From the NCBI GenBank assembly GCA_025765595.1, contig JAIVFH010000404.1, forward strand, positions 1 to 21,926: a stretch of 21,926 nt of DNA, written 5' to 3'. The notes beneath the pieces are model-generated. The model did no database searches. It was not told where the DNA came from and saw only the letters and a list, made by a program, of their open reading frames with translations. The stretch is from Obelidium mucronatum. Its lineage: Eukaryota; Chytridiomycota; Chytridiomycetes; Chytridiales; Chytriomycetaceae. Shown in pieces: positions 1 to 7,065 of the stretch. The translations under genes were made by a program, and so were the position numbers. Numbering within the stretch: the first letter of the stretch is position 1; each line of letters opens with the position of its first letter.

Positions 1-884
1 AATTTTTGTACTATTGGTGAAGAAACAGGCGTGATTGGAAGGTCCGCTGGCATTTTAACTGAAGGCAGCGATACGGGAACAATGAGTGATGCTAAGCTTT
101 CTTGTTCAAATTTCAATTTCTGTGTTTGTTGCCTTGTTGTTAGTTTTCTTCCAGTTTCAACGTATTACTAACAAGATCTTGAGTGATGGGTTTTGGGCTT
201 TCTGTTGCAACATCTGATTTTGTTATTGGAAAGCTCATCTGAACAGTGCAATCAACGTCAGTGGTGCCAAAAAATGGGCAGTAAGTCTGACTAAAAACGC
301 ACCAGTGCAAAGTTTGAAAAAACGCGATCCAGCGCAGCTATTCCATCAGCTTCCAGCGAGTCAATGGTTTGAATAAAAGCAGTCAGGAACGTTTTGATGT
401 CTAAAGACGCGTTAGATTATTTTGAGGACGCCATTAGAATACAATTCGTGCCAATCATGCTGTTTGCTGTTTTCAAAGGGATAAGATCAGCTATTCAACA
501 AACAACAAAACAATGAAACAACGCGTTAGTTACAAGGAGTTTGAATGGGCTGAGTTTTGAAAGAATAATGTCAGGCAGGGATTTCCGCAAAATTTCACTC
601 TCTTTTGCAGATCCCAATCACCCAGAGTCATAGGTGATGCAATATGCTACGTTGAACTGAAAATTAAAACTTAAAAGAGAGTACAGTTCTGAGATTAAAT
701 TCTTTGATGATATTCAACAAATGTCACAATACGCAGAAAAGAAATACAAGTGAAAAATAATGCGAGAGGCGGAATCGGGGGTACATGGTTTTGAAGTTTC
801 GCGAATCACACGCAAGCTCAATCCGCCGCTTTCCACACACTAGCTCAATGTTTCGCAAATTGCACTTGGCCACATTACACCTAC
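1..884. other. No gene recognised
   Basis: AT-rich sequence with stops in all frames. I see no coding exon, RNA gene or repeat that recurs elsewhere in the window. The segmental duplication described below begins only near 885. Confidence 0.5.
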
Positions 885-1191
885 CAAGTCACTCTTGAGT
901 TCATGGAATAGAAAAAACACTCTGCTTAATAGATGGGACGAATCGATGTGAACCAAAGTAGCGGACTAGAATTTGTGGCTTGAACGCTTCGGGTGGCTTG
1001 AATTGCCCGCCATCTCCTATTATTTTCAGAGTCAAAAAAAGGAGAAAAAAAAAAACGAAGAAATTTTTCAATGACCAACCTCAAAACTCCTATTTCATTG
1101 AATTACGGCCCATCCTCATTGACCAAGATTGAACGAAATTCCGATGACGTATTCCATGTGATCGAGTGAGCTTGACTGCGTTTGCGTTATT
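885..1191. repeat. Segmental duplication copy L, left part
   Basis: Aligns by eye to about 14210..14507: both share the 'cactcttgagttcatg' type start, the 'tagcggacta..atttgtggcttgaa' block, the 'ccatctcctattattttcag' block and the A-rich 'aaaaggagaaaaaa' run. The last 60 bp before the retrotransposon match more loosely. The stretch is cut at 1191/1192 by the retrotransposon and the match resumes at 7066. No intact gene is seen here. Confidence 0.75.
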
Positions 1192-1392
1192 CCATCGCAC
1201 GGCACCGGTCAAGCCCACCAACGGTCGATCGGAAATGAGTTCAAGAATGCAACTTTATTGGGACTTCACGAAAAACAAAGAGAAAGTAGGTGCGATGGCA
1301 CCCCCAATCCACTTCGAATAGCGAAGATGTACCCAATGAATGGCGAGAAGAGGCGGTGGAGGCTACGATGGTAGGCCCCCACGCGTGGCACC
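1192..1392 (-). repeat. B2 terminal repeat of YR retrotransposon
   Basis: This 201-bp outer repeat is identical to B1 (1622..1822) and forms the 3' end of the element in sense orientation. It contains AATAAA on the minus strand at 1259..1254, a candidate site for the end of the genomic RNA. The match stops abruptly at 1192 (preceded by t here, by a at 1621) and at 1392. Confidence 0.92.
1254..1259 (-). terminator. Poly(A) signal AATAAA in B2
   Basis: Canonical hexamer in sense orientation about 60 nt before the element end. It is the likely 3'-end signal for a full-length transcript, and an identical hexamer lies in B1. Confidence 0.5.
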
Positions 1393-1458
1393 ACTTTCGT
1401 GTCCATGGAGTACTAAACTAAGCGAAGAGAAGAAAGTGAAGAAGGGGTGGGTGGGAGG
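1393..1458 (-). other. 66-bp spacer between A2 and B2
   Basis: Unique sequence separating A2 from B2, pyrimidine-rich on the minus strand. It is not found at either edge of the internal coding region. With its flanks it makes a small A-spacer-B unit mirroring the full A1-ORFs-B1 unit. Confidence 0.8.
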
Positions 1459-1621
1459 TTTTCTCTCGGATCGAACGGGATTGGAAGGCGACGATGTACT
1501 GTGCGAGGTTGTGTGGAGTGAACGCGTGACGAAAGAGTCCGAGAACAAATAAATTTGTCATCGACGGACGAACTTTCTCTCCACCACGATGGCCTCGTAA
1601 ATCATCCATGATTGACTATAA
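1459..1621 (-). repeat. A2 repeat of YR retrotransposon
   Basis: This 163-bp copy is identical to A1 (6903..7065) and directly abuts B1 on its sense-upstream side. The uORF start of A1 is repeated here and runs 63 codons into the spacer (1609..1418), but without gag downstream it is probably meaningless. Confidence 0.92.
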
Positions 1622-1822
1622 CCATCGCACGGCACCGGTCAAGCCCACCAACGGTCGATCGGAAATGAGTTCAAGAATGCAACTTTATTGGGACTTCACG
1701 AAAAACAAAGAGAAAGTAGGTGCGATGGCACCCCCAATCCACTTCGAATAGCGAAGATGTACCCAATGAATGGCGAGAAGAGGCGGTGGAGGCTACGATG
1801 GTAGGCCCCCACGCGTGGCACC
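1622..1822 (-). repeat. B1 internal repeat of YR retrotransposon
   Basis: Identical to B2 over all 201 bp. It lies 9 bp downstream of the YR stop codon. It repeats the AATAAA signal on the minus strand (1689..1684), so polyadenylation here would lose A2 and B2. Confidence 0.92.
1684..1689 (-). terminator. Poly(A) signal AATAAA in B1
   Basis: Canonical hexamer about 140 nt downstream of the YR stop. It would serve an mRNA, but genomic RNA must read past it to include A2 and B2. Confidence 0.45.
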
Positions 1823-1831
1823 TAACCGGGC

Positions 1832-2953
1832 CTAAGATGGTAGCCGGCCGTGGTGAGACAGAGGTGAAGCCAAAGGCAGGAGACCACCGGTGATGAGAGA
1901 CCGCAAAGAAGCTGGCTTTGTGGCCAGGGCTTTTTGGAGTGCAGGGAAGGAGCGAACATAAGATTCCCAAGCGTCGGAGGTCCAACGACCTTGAATTTTA
2001 ATGTACTGTGCAGAACAGCCGTTGAGGGCCAGGAATGTTGCGCCACCTGCGCGAAGGCATTTTGACCCAACGGAAAAGCCGAGGAGGTTACTGAGAATTC
2101 CTAGGAACCAGTTTCTAGTGGGGACGGAAGCGTCTTCTTTCAAAAGTAGGATATTGCTTGAGAGTGAGTGAGTGTCAAAGCGGAGTTTTAAGTACTCTTT
2201 GACGATATTAAGGGCGTTTACGGGTTGCGGCTTCAAATCCTTGGAAAGCTTGTGTATGTAGATAGTGTAACCTTTCCCAGTTTGATCCGGTTTGTGTACG
2301 GGCAGTTTGTAAGATATGAAGCGTACAGCTTGCATAATCAGAGGTGTGTCAGCGTCAAGTGACGAAATCAGAATTCGTTTCCAAGGGCAAACCAGTGACG
2401 GGTCATCGTAGTCAGAGATTTCCGCCAGTCTGTGCAAAGCAAAGAAGCCTAGTACAAGCATGGTTTTGAAAAGGGACCAGTCGTAAAGGGTCAGCTTTTG
2501 GGGGGTTGGGAGAGCGACTAGCTTGTTGATGTCCTTGATGGATAGGAAGAAACTCTCTTTCGCGGAAGGAAGGTTTGAGCGAATACGTTGTTTGCAGATT
2601 CCAAGGAGGGTCAATTTTAGGCGTTTGCTGGAACGAATATTGGCCCAATCGTCAAAGCCCATGGAAGCGTAGACTGCGCCAATGCCTCCTAACCACGAAG
2701 CTATTGAAGCGGGTGAATAATTTGCGAGATGCATCCAAGTGCACCAGAGAATCAGGGTCTCGGCTGTGTCAGGAAGGCCTGATGGGGCCAAGTCCGGAAA
2801 CTCGTGGGTGAAGCGTTTCCAGTGAGACCATGCTGAGGCGTGGGACTTCAACGTTGTGCCTTCGAATGCACTAGATATGAGTCTGTTTGCGGCTGTCTTG
2901 AGGGCCGGGGCAGAGATGTGGACCGACGATTTTCTGGCAGTGAAGATTGACAT
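1832..2953 (-). CDS. Tyrosine recombinase (integrase) of YR retrotransposon
   Basis: A 373-residue protein that would integrate the circular DNA intermediate by strand exchange through a phosphotyrosine. Residues 1-130 form the Lys/Arg-rich core-binding part. The catalytic domain follows, with Arg175 in ALHRLAEIS, Arg301 in KCLRAGGAT, Trp324 in QGRW and nucleophile Tyr332 in WESYVR. Box II usually reads HxxR, but here the first position is Lys298 (KCLR). Lys substitutions at this position occur in some YRs, so activity is not excluded. The start ATG at 2953 lies 47 nt downstream of the RT stop in sense order. The final 40 residues after Tyr332 form a Ser/Leu-rich tail ending just before B1. 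The spacing and sequence around RxGGAT and GRWxSD are typical of YR retroelements rather than phage integrases. Confidence 0.9.
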   Translation of the reverse strand: MSIFTARKSSVHISAPALKTAANRLISSAFEGTTLKSHASAWSHWKRFTHEFPDLAPSGLPDTAETLILWCTWMHLANYSPASIASWLGGIGAVYASMGFDDWANIRSSKRLKLTLLGICKQRIRSNLPSAKESFFLSIKDINKLVALPTPQKLTLYDWSLFKTMLVLGFFALHRLAEISDYDDPSLVCPWKRILISSLDADTPLIMQAVRFISYKLPVHKPDQTGKGYTIYIHKLSKDLKPQPVNALNIVKEYLKLRFDTHSLSSNILLLKEDASVPTRNWFLGILSNLLGFSVGSKCLRAGGATFLALNGCSAQYIKIQGRWTSDAWESYVRSFPALQKALATKPASLRSLITGGLLPLASPLSHHGRLPS

Positions 2954-3000
2954 TTGGGGATTTTCGATCCAAAAATAGAAGAGAAGGCTGTAGATGGGGT

Positions 3001-5244
3001 TTATTTGAACGCTGAGGCAAACGGGGCCGGAAGCGGCATTAAATCCTCAAAGGAGAGCTGGCGGATTTTAACTTGTGGACACAAGAACTTGACAAGTGGT
3101 AAGCAGCGTCTTGATCCAGCGTCAGCGATTATGTTCCGTTTTCCAGGAATGTATGCAACACGAGGAGAAAAGCCAAACTCGGCCTCGAGTGTAACAAAAG
3201 CCTGTAGGATGGCCACGTTTAAGGGGACTGAGGAGTGAAGAGTGTCGAAATTTGCGCGAGCTCCCTTGTTGTCGCAGAAACCCAAGAGACGTTTTCCTGG
3301 GTAGCGGTTTTTCGCTGCAATGTAAAAGCCCATTGCTTGTGCGAAGAGCTCAGGGGAGCCAATGTGCATTTGGATGCCGTCAATGTTGAAGCCGACTCCG
3401 GTTGTCAAGCCGTCGTACCAATAGTGGTGGAGCTCATTAAACTGGGGGAACCAGACTGCTAAGCCGAAGGGGCACGCGTCCGCGTAAAAGACGATGTCGG
3501 CTTCATGTAAATTCCAGGCTTCGAATTGAAACATTCGAGCGGGCTTTGCTACTTCTAGGAAGTTGTTGATGTATTGAAGCGATGCGGCCACTTCGGGAGT
3601 CTGGGATAACTGGTAATGAGCGTTTCCTTTTGCTTTAGCCATAACTTTATACAAAGAGCTGAACCAAGGCTTTAGGAGGACGTGAACGTTGCAAGACCAA
3701 TTGAGGAAACCCGAAAGTGAGTTCCATTCACGAAGTTTCCTTGGGGTCGGGTAAGAATCTAACCAGTCGCGAACCATGGCTTTAAGAGAGCTTGAACTCT
3801 CCGTGGTAATGTTCAGGGTTAAATCAATGGCGTTGACAACGAATCCAGTAATAGTCACAATCTGACCAAATTCGTCCTTTTCGTCTGATGTGGCGATGCC
3901 CAGTTTTTGAATGAATTCCTTCAGAACGGCCATCGGCTTTGGTGGTACTTTTTTGTCGAACTCTTCTCGGGATTGGTAACAAGCGCCGAAGAAGTCGTCC
4001 ATGAAGACTAACGCTAAAATTTTGAGGATGTTGGCAGCGTACCAGGCAATTAAGTGGCTGATGGCTGAAGTGAAAAGCATTGGACCAGTTCTGACGCCAA
4101 AAGATACGCACGAGTCAAGATAGAATTTTCCGTCGTAATGGATCCAGTGTAGGCCTTGGAGGACTGGATGCAAGGGTAGAAGTCTGAAAGCACCTTTTAT
4201 GTCGACTTTCCAAAGTACGACAACGTGTGTTGGAGGGCAGTTTTTGTGAAGATGCCGAAGAAAGGGGAGGAGATCGTTCGGAGTGTCGTAGCGAACTTTA
4301 GCTTCTTCTGATGAAATAAAGTCGTTGAAGGAATGTGAATCCCGGGATTTTGAAAGGTTGTAAATCAGCCGAAATTTTTCTTGTTGCTGTAGAACAAAAG
4401 TGGGGACTGTAGAACAATAGTCTGGCAAGGAAACAAAAGGTCCTTCCATCCTTCCTGCTACCAGTTCTTTTTGGATTTTTGAAGCAAGCTCGCGATCTAG
4501 GTCGGCTGAGCATGGTCTGGTGTCGTAGCGATAACGAGGCAATTTTGGTCTGTCGAGATCCCCTGAACCAGTCCAGAAACCGTTAGAGAAGCCACGGATG
4601 CAAGAATCAATGTAAGGTTGATTGGGGAACGATGCGAAAGCGGAGAGAAAGCTGTCTATGTTGATAGGACAAGCTATCTTGAAAATTTTCAAAGAGGTAA
4701 AGTAGCTGTTGATGCGGTCGAAGCGGGAGTCGTTTGATGGCGGAGCCGGTAAGGGATTTCGAGACACAATCTCATTTGCTGAGTGAACTGTGCCTCCAAA
4801 TGATGGGTCGAAAGCTCTGCCTCTGGTGAAGCTGGGAACTTTCATGGCGTCATTCATGTCTTTTTCCTTTTGAGACCAGGCTGAATCGTAAGGGAGGATG
4901 GGGCCGAAGTATTTTCCTAAGTCGTCAGCCATTCTACAATGCAAGGATGCGTCCGACGCTGCGTGAGGTGGAAGAGTGGAGCCGGGTTTTGGCGGTAGAT
5001 GAAAAGAAACAGCGGTTAGCTTATTTGAAGATGGATAGTTCGATACGAGTCTTTTATTGTGTTCGGATTGCGAAACAATAAAGTTTGACGTGGTATCCTC
5101 AACTTCTCCTACTACAGGGAGCTTTGCCGCGGTTGGCGCCGCGATTGGTGCACCGACTGAGTGGAGGGGAAGAGACTGCGCGCCCCCTGCCAGCGCTCTA
5201 GGGAAAGGGCCCCTGGGGTGGTTGCGGCCCGGCAGCCTGGTCAT
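3001..5244 (-). CDS. Reverse transcriptase-RNase H polyprotein of YR retrotransposon
   Basis: The open frame spans 5382..3001 and its first ATG is at 5244, giving 747 residues. This ATG overlaps the end of gag by 47 nt, in the +1 frame relative to gag, so translation may use reinitiation, leaky scanning or frameshifting. Counting from Met5244, the RT finger motif GRMEGPF is near 265, KFRLIYNLSKS near 291, catalytic Asp348 lies in WKVDIKGAFR, and LVFMDDFFG holds the two active-site aspartates near 416-417. RNase H follows with Asp589 (YADACPFG), Glu632 (SPELF), Asp658 (FCDNKGA) and Asp708 (IIADAGSR), a full DEDD set. The PGKRNIIADAGSRR ending is characteristic of YR-element RNase H. The N-terminal 150 residues are low in recognisable motifs. 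No methyltransferase domain follows, which separates it from DIRS and typical PAT. No internal stop is present. Confidence 0.92.
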   Translation of the reverse strand: MTRLPGRNHPRGPFPRALAGGAQSLPLHSVGAPIAAPTAAKLPVVGEVEDTTSNFIVSQSEHNKRLVSNYPSSNKLTAVSFHLPPKPGSTLPPHAASDASLHCRMADDLGKYFGPILPYDSAWSQKEKDMNDAMKVPSFTRGRAFDPSFGGTVHSANEIVSRNPLPAPPSNDSRFDRINSYFTSLKIFKIACPINIDSFLSAFASFPNQPYIDSCIRGFSNGFWTGSGDLDRPKLPRYRYDTRPCSADLDRELASKIQKELVAGRMEGPFVSLPDYCSTVPTFVLQQQEKFRLIYNLSKSRDSHSFNDFISSEEAKVRYDTPNDLLPFLRHLHKNCPPTHVVVLWKVDIKGAFRLLPLHPVLQGLHWIHYDGKFYLDSCVSFGVRTGPMLFTSAISHLIAWYAANILKILALVFMDDFFGACYQSREEFDKKVPPKPMAVLKEFIQKLGIATSDEKDEFGQIVTITGFVVNAIDLTLNITTESSSSLKAMVRDWLDSYPTPRKLREWNSLSGFLNWSCNVHVLLKPWFSSLYKVMAKAKGNAHYQLSQTPEVAASLQYINNFLEVAKPARMFQFEAWNLHEADIVFYADACPFGLAVWFPQFNELHHYWYDGLTTGVGFNIDGIQMHIGSPELFAQAMGFYIAAKNRYPGKRLLGFCDNKGARANFDTLHSSVPLNVAILQAFVTLEAEFGFSPRVAYIPGKRNIIADAGSRRCLPLVKFLCPQVKIRQLSFEDLMPLPAPFASAFK

Positions 5245-6895
5245 TCTTAGGTTGGACACGTAAGTGCTCGTGGATGTCCCAAGCTTTGTGACTTTCAACC
5301 AATGAAGATTCCTTGAAGCAGTATACACAGATGTGCGCGCGGTAACAGGACTGGCGGAAACAGTTGTGGGCGTTCCAGCCAAGGCAGAGCTCTTTTCCTT
5401 CGTGTTTTAAACCGCGGATGTCATTGACTTGAACGGAAATAAACTTCTTTGCTCTTCTTGTCTTTGCAAGAACAAGAGCGGTGCTGGAGCTAGAAGCCGC
5501 GGAGCTGGAGCTGGTGGATGCGGGTTCGTGCAAGGACGACGACGGTATGCTGCGAGCAGGTGCTGGAGAGAGGGTGTTGGCGGCGATGGCTCTAGCTAAC
5601 CAAATTTCTCTTGCGGGGCCTGCGGGGGGGACCGGCGGTAAACCCGTGGTTCTGGACCAAATCTCCGTTCTCTCGGGGCATTCGGCAGACAAGCGAGTCA
5701 AGGTCAGAAAAGCTGTGGACGCGGATCGAACGGGCGTGCAGCAGAAAGAGGTCCATTCGGCGAAGAAAGCTTTAAACTTATGGAACGTCAAGGATGGGAA
5801 ACCGATGTGTCCGGATTCCAGAAATTCCAAAAAGTGAGAAAATTCTTCCGCCCGGAATGGGTGACCGGTACCGTCTATAAAGAACAGATTGGCGGCACTG
5901 GCGAATCTTTTGAAGCAAATAAAGAAGTGCTGGAATGATGCTGGTACGGATTCGGGGTTTGCGTTGACAAAGATGGATCTGATTTGATTTTGCGGAGGCA
6001 GTGCGTTCAAGGGACCATTCAAAGACGGGATGAAAGTGTTTGAAGCCAGTGGTGAAAAAAATTCAAGTTGAATTGGTCTGTTTTTGATGATGGACAGAAG
6101 TGCTGGTGTGTTTCCGGTTGCCTGAATGACCGATAGAGGCAGCAAAGGACCCTGCAACGACTCCCCAAAAACTTGGGGAAGAAGCTTTCCTGTCTCATTC
6201 AAAAAGCTCCAATTTGCCGCTGTCTCGGAACAGAGAACTGTGAAGAATTGGGAGTCTGCCGCTGAAGGAGCAAGGAGTACGCTCGCTGGGGTTCTATCAA
6301 TACCAAAAGGCTGAGTTGGGAAAACAGCAACCCAGTTTGCAAAAGATAGTAACGAATTTCCTATAGCCGCATCGGAGTGGGCTCTGGGAGAAGCCGACGG
6401 CAAAGGGCATTTGTAGGTTGACTGAACTGCAGATTGTTTTGTCAGAGCAGCATAGCAGGCGGCCAATCTTTCCTCTTCAGACATGGGAGTTACGGCGGAC
6501 TGTGATGGGTTTTGGTTTTGAAGAACTGAAGGACTGGTGCCGAGGGTGTTTGCAAGATGCAACGGGGACAAGACCGGTTTCCCGCCGAGTCTGTGAGCAA
6601 TATTCGAGGACACCGGAGCGCGGATGGGAAATTCTGTCCAGCTGGACTGCCGACGCTGGTGGGTTTGTTTGTTGGACAAGTTTGACAGGTGCGGTCTTTT
6701 GGACTGCTTTGCGCGAGAGAGAGAGGGCGCGTAGCTACTACCGCTGCTGCTGCTGGCTTGGGAGCGGACTGATAGCGAATCAGGGGCTGCAGAGTTGCTG
6801 CCTCCGCCACGCCTGGTTTGGATCGGGGTGGACTCAAAGGGGTGGAGGCCATCTTCGTCGTCGTCGTCGAACACTTCGTTAGCTCTCTTGGACAT
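5198..6895 (-). CDS. Gag-like protein of YR retrotransposon
   Basis: A 565-residue predicted nucleic-acid-binding capsid-type protein. The N-terminus is acidic (DDDDED at 10-15) and then Ser-rich and basic to about residue 100. A conserved core at about 140-395 is shared with the second gag copy at the right end of the window. A Ser/Ala-rich linker covers 440-480. The C-terminal zinc-binding segment is Cys504-x7-Cys512-x4-Cys517-x3-His521-x-Cys523-x2-Cys526-x9-His536-x5-His542, the kind of Cys/His finger found at the end of Ngaro/PAT/DIRS gag proteins. The ATG at 6895 is 8 nt inside the A1 boundary, and its first base is the last base of the TAA of an upstream ORF. The stop at 5198 lies inside the RT frame. 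Confidence 0.85.
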   Translation of the reverse strand: MSKRANEVFDDDDEDGLHPFESTPIQTRRGGGSNSAAPDSLSVRSQASSSSGSSYAPSLSRAKQSKRPHLSNLSNKQTHQRRQSSWTEFPIRAPVSSNIAHRLGGKPVLSPLHLANTLGTSPSVLQNQNPSQSAVTPMSEEERLAACYAALTKQSAVQSTYKCPLPSASPRAHSDAAIGNSLLSFANWVAVFPTQPFGIDRTPASVLLAPSAADSQFFTVLCSETAANWSFLNETGKLLPQVFGESLQGPLLPLSVIQATGNTPALLSIIKNRPIQLEFFSPLASNTFIPSLNGPLNALPPQNQIRSIFVNANPESVPASFQHFFICFKRFASAANLFFIDGTGHPFRAEEFSHFLEFLESGHIGFPSLTFHKFKAFFAEWTSFCCTPVRSASTAFLTLTRLSAECPERTEIWSRTTGLPPVPPAGPAREIWLARAIAANTLSPAPARSIPSSSLHEPASTSSSSAASSSSTALVLAKTRRAKKFISVQVNDIRGLKHEGKELCLGWNAHNCFRQSCYRAHICVYCFKESSLVESHKAWDIHEHLRVQPKNDQAAGPQPPQGPFP

Positions 6896-7053
6896 TATTC
6901 CTTTTTCTCTCGGATCGAACGGGATTGGAAGGCGACGATGTACTGTGCGAGGTTGTGTGGAGTGAACGCGTGACGAAAGAGTCCGAGAACAAATAAATTT
7001 GTCATCGACGGACGAACTTTCTCTCCACCACGATGGCCTCGTAAATCATCCAT
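6895..7053 (-). CDS. Upstream ORF in A1 overlapping gag start (TAATG)
   Basis: ATG at 7053, 12 nt from the sense 5' end of the element, opens a 52-codon frame with no internal stop. It ends in TAA at 6897..6895, whose last A is the A of the gag ATG, giving TAATG. The product is basic with no recognised domain and might be only a reinitiation device. Nearly all of it lies in the A repeat. It applies only if transcription starts at or before about 7053. Confidence 0.35.
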   Translation of the reverse strand: MDDLRGHRGGEKVRPSMTNLFVLGLFRHAFTPHNLAQYIVAFQSRSIREKKE

Positions 7054-7065
7054 GATTGACTATAA
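6903..7065 (-). repeat. A1 terminal repeat of YR retrotransposon
   Basis: Sense 5' end of the element, identical to A2 (1459..1621). It should hold the promoter and 5' leader. The outer boundary at 7065 is set by the end of identity with A2-B1 (tataa) and by the empty paralogous site. No obvious TATA box lies upstream in sense orientation, so a downstream-type promoter is likely. Confidence 0.92.

Larger units (their letters stand above)
1192..7065 (-). mobile_element. Complete YR retrotransposon, Ngaro/PAT-like, split direct repeats
   Basis: Read on the minus strand, the element is A1 (7065..6903), gag, RT-RNase H, YR, B1 (1822..1622), A2 (1621..1459), a 66-bp spacer (1458..1393) and B2 (1392..1192). 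The A repeats are identical over 163 bp and the B repeats over 201 bp. The B1-A2 junction at 1621/1622 joins exactly the two outer ends of the element, as the circle-junction model for YR retroelements predicts. Gag, RT-RH and YR are all open. There is no LTR pair, no DDE integrase and no methyltransferase domain. Linear gene order gag, RT-RH, YR together with split direct repeats points to the Ngaro group; PAT elements share the repeat layout but usually carry a methyltransferase. Perfect repeat identity and intact frames suggest a recent, possibly competent insertion. The paralogous locus near 14507 lacks it. Confidence 0.92.

Noticed and set aside
1340..1609. Short ORFs across the A and B repeats on both strands
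   Set aside because: They span the junction of repeat and spacer, have no motif and are explained by the retrotransposon ends. Only the A1 uORF that abuts gag was kept.
1192..1822. Pair of LTRs or a tandem duplication of host DNA
   Set aside because: The A and B parts are paired differently (A with 6903..7065, B with the neighbouring block), the ends are not TG..CA, no tRNA primer site is seen, and the element encodes a tyrosine recombinase rather than a DDE integrase.
3001..5382. DIRS1-type element or methyltransferase domain
   Set aside because: The terminal repeats are direct and split, not inverted, and the RT protein ends soon after RNase H with no room for a methyltransferase.
6418..6882. 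Plus-strand 154-codon ORF and minus-strand 120-codon ORF in the gag region
   Set aside because: Both are shadows in other frames of the gag N-terminal coding sequence, whose Ser-rich codons keep alternative frames open.
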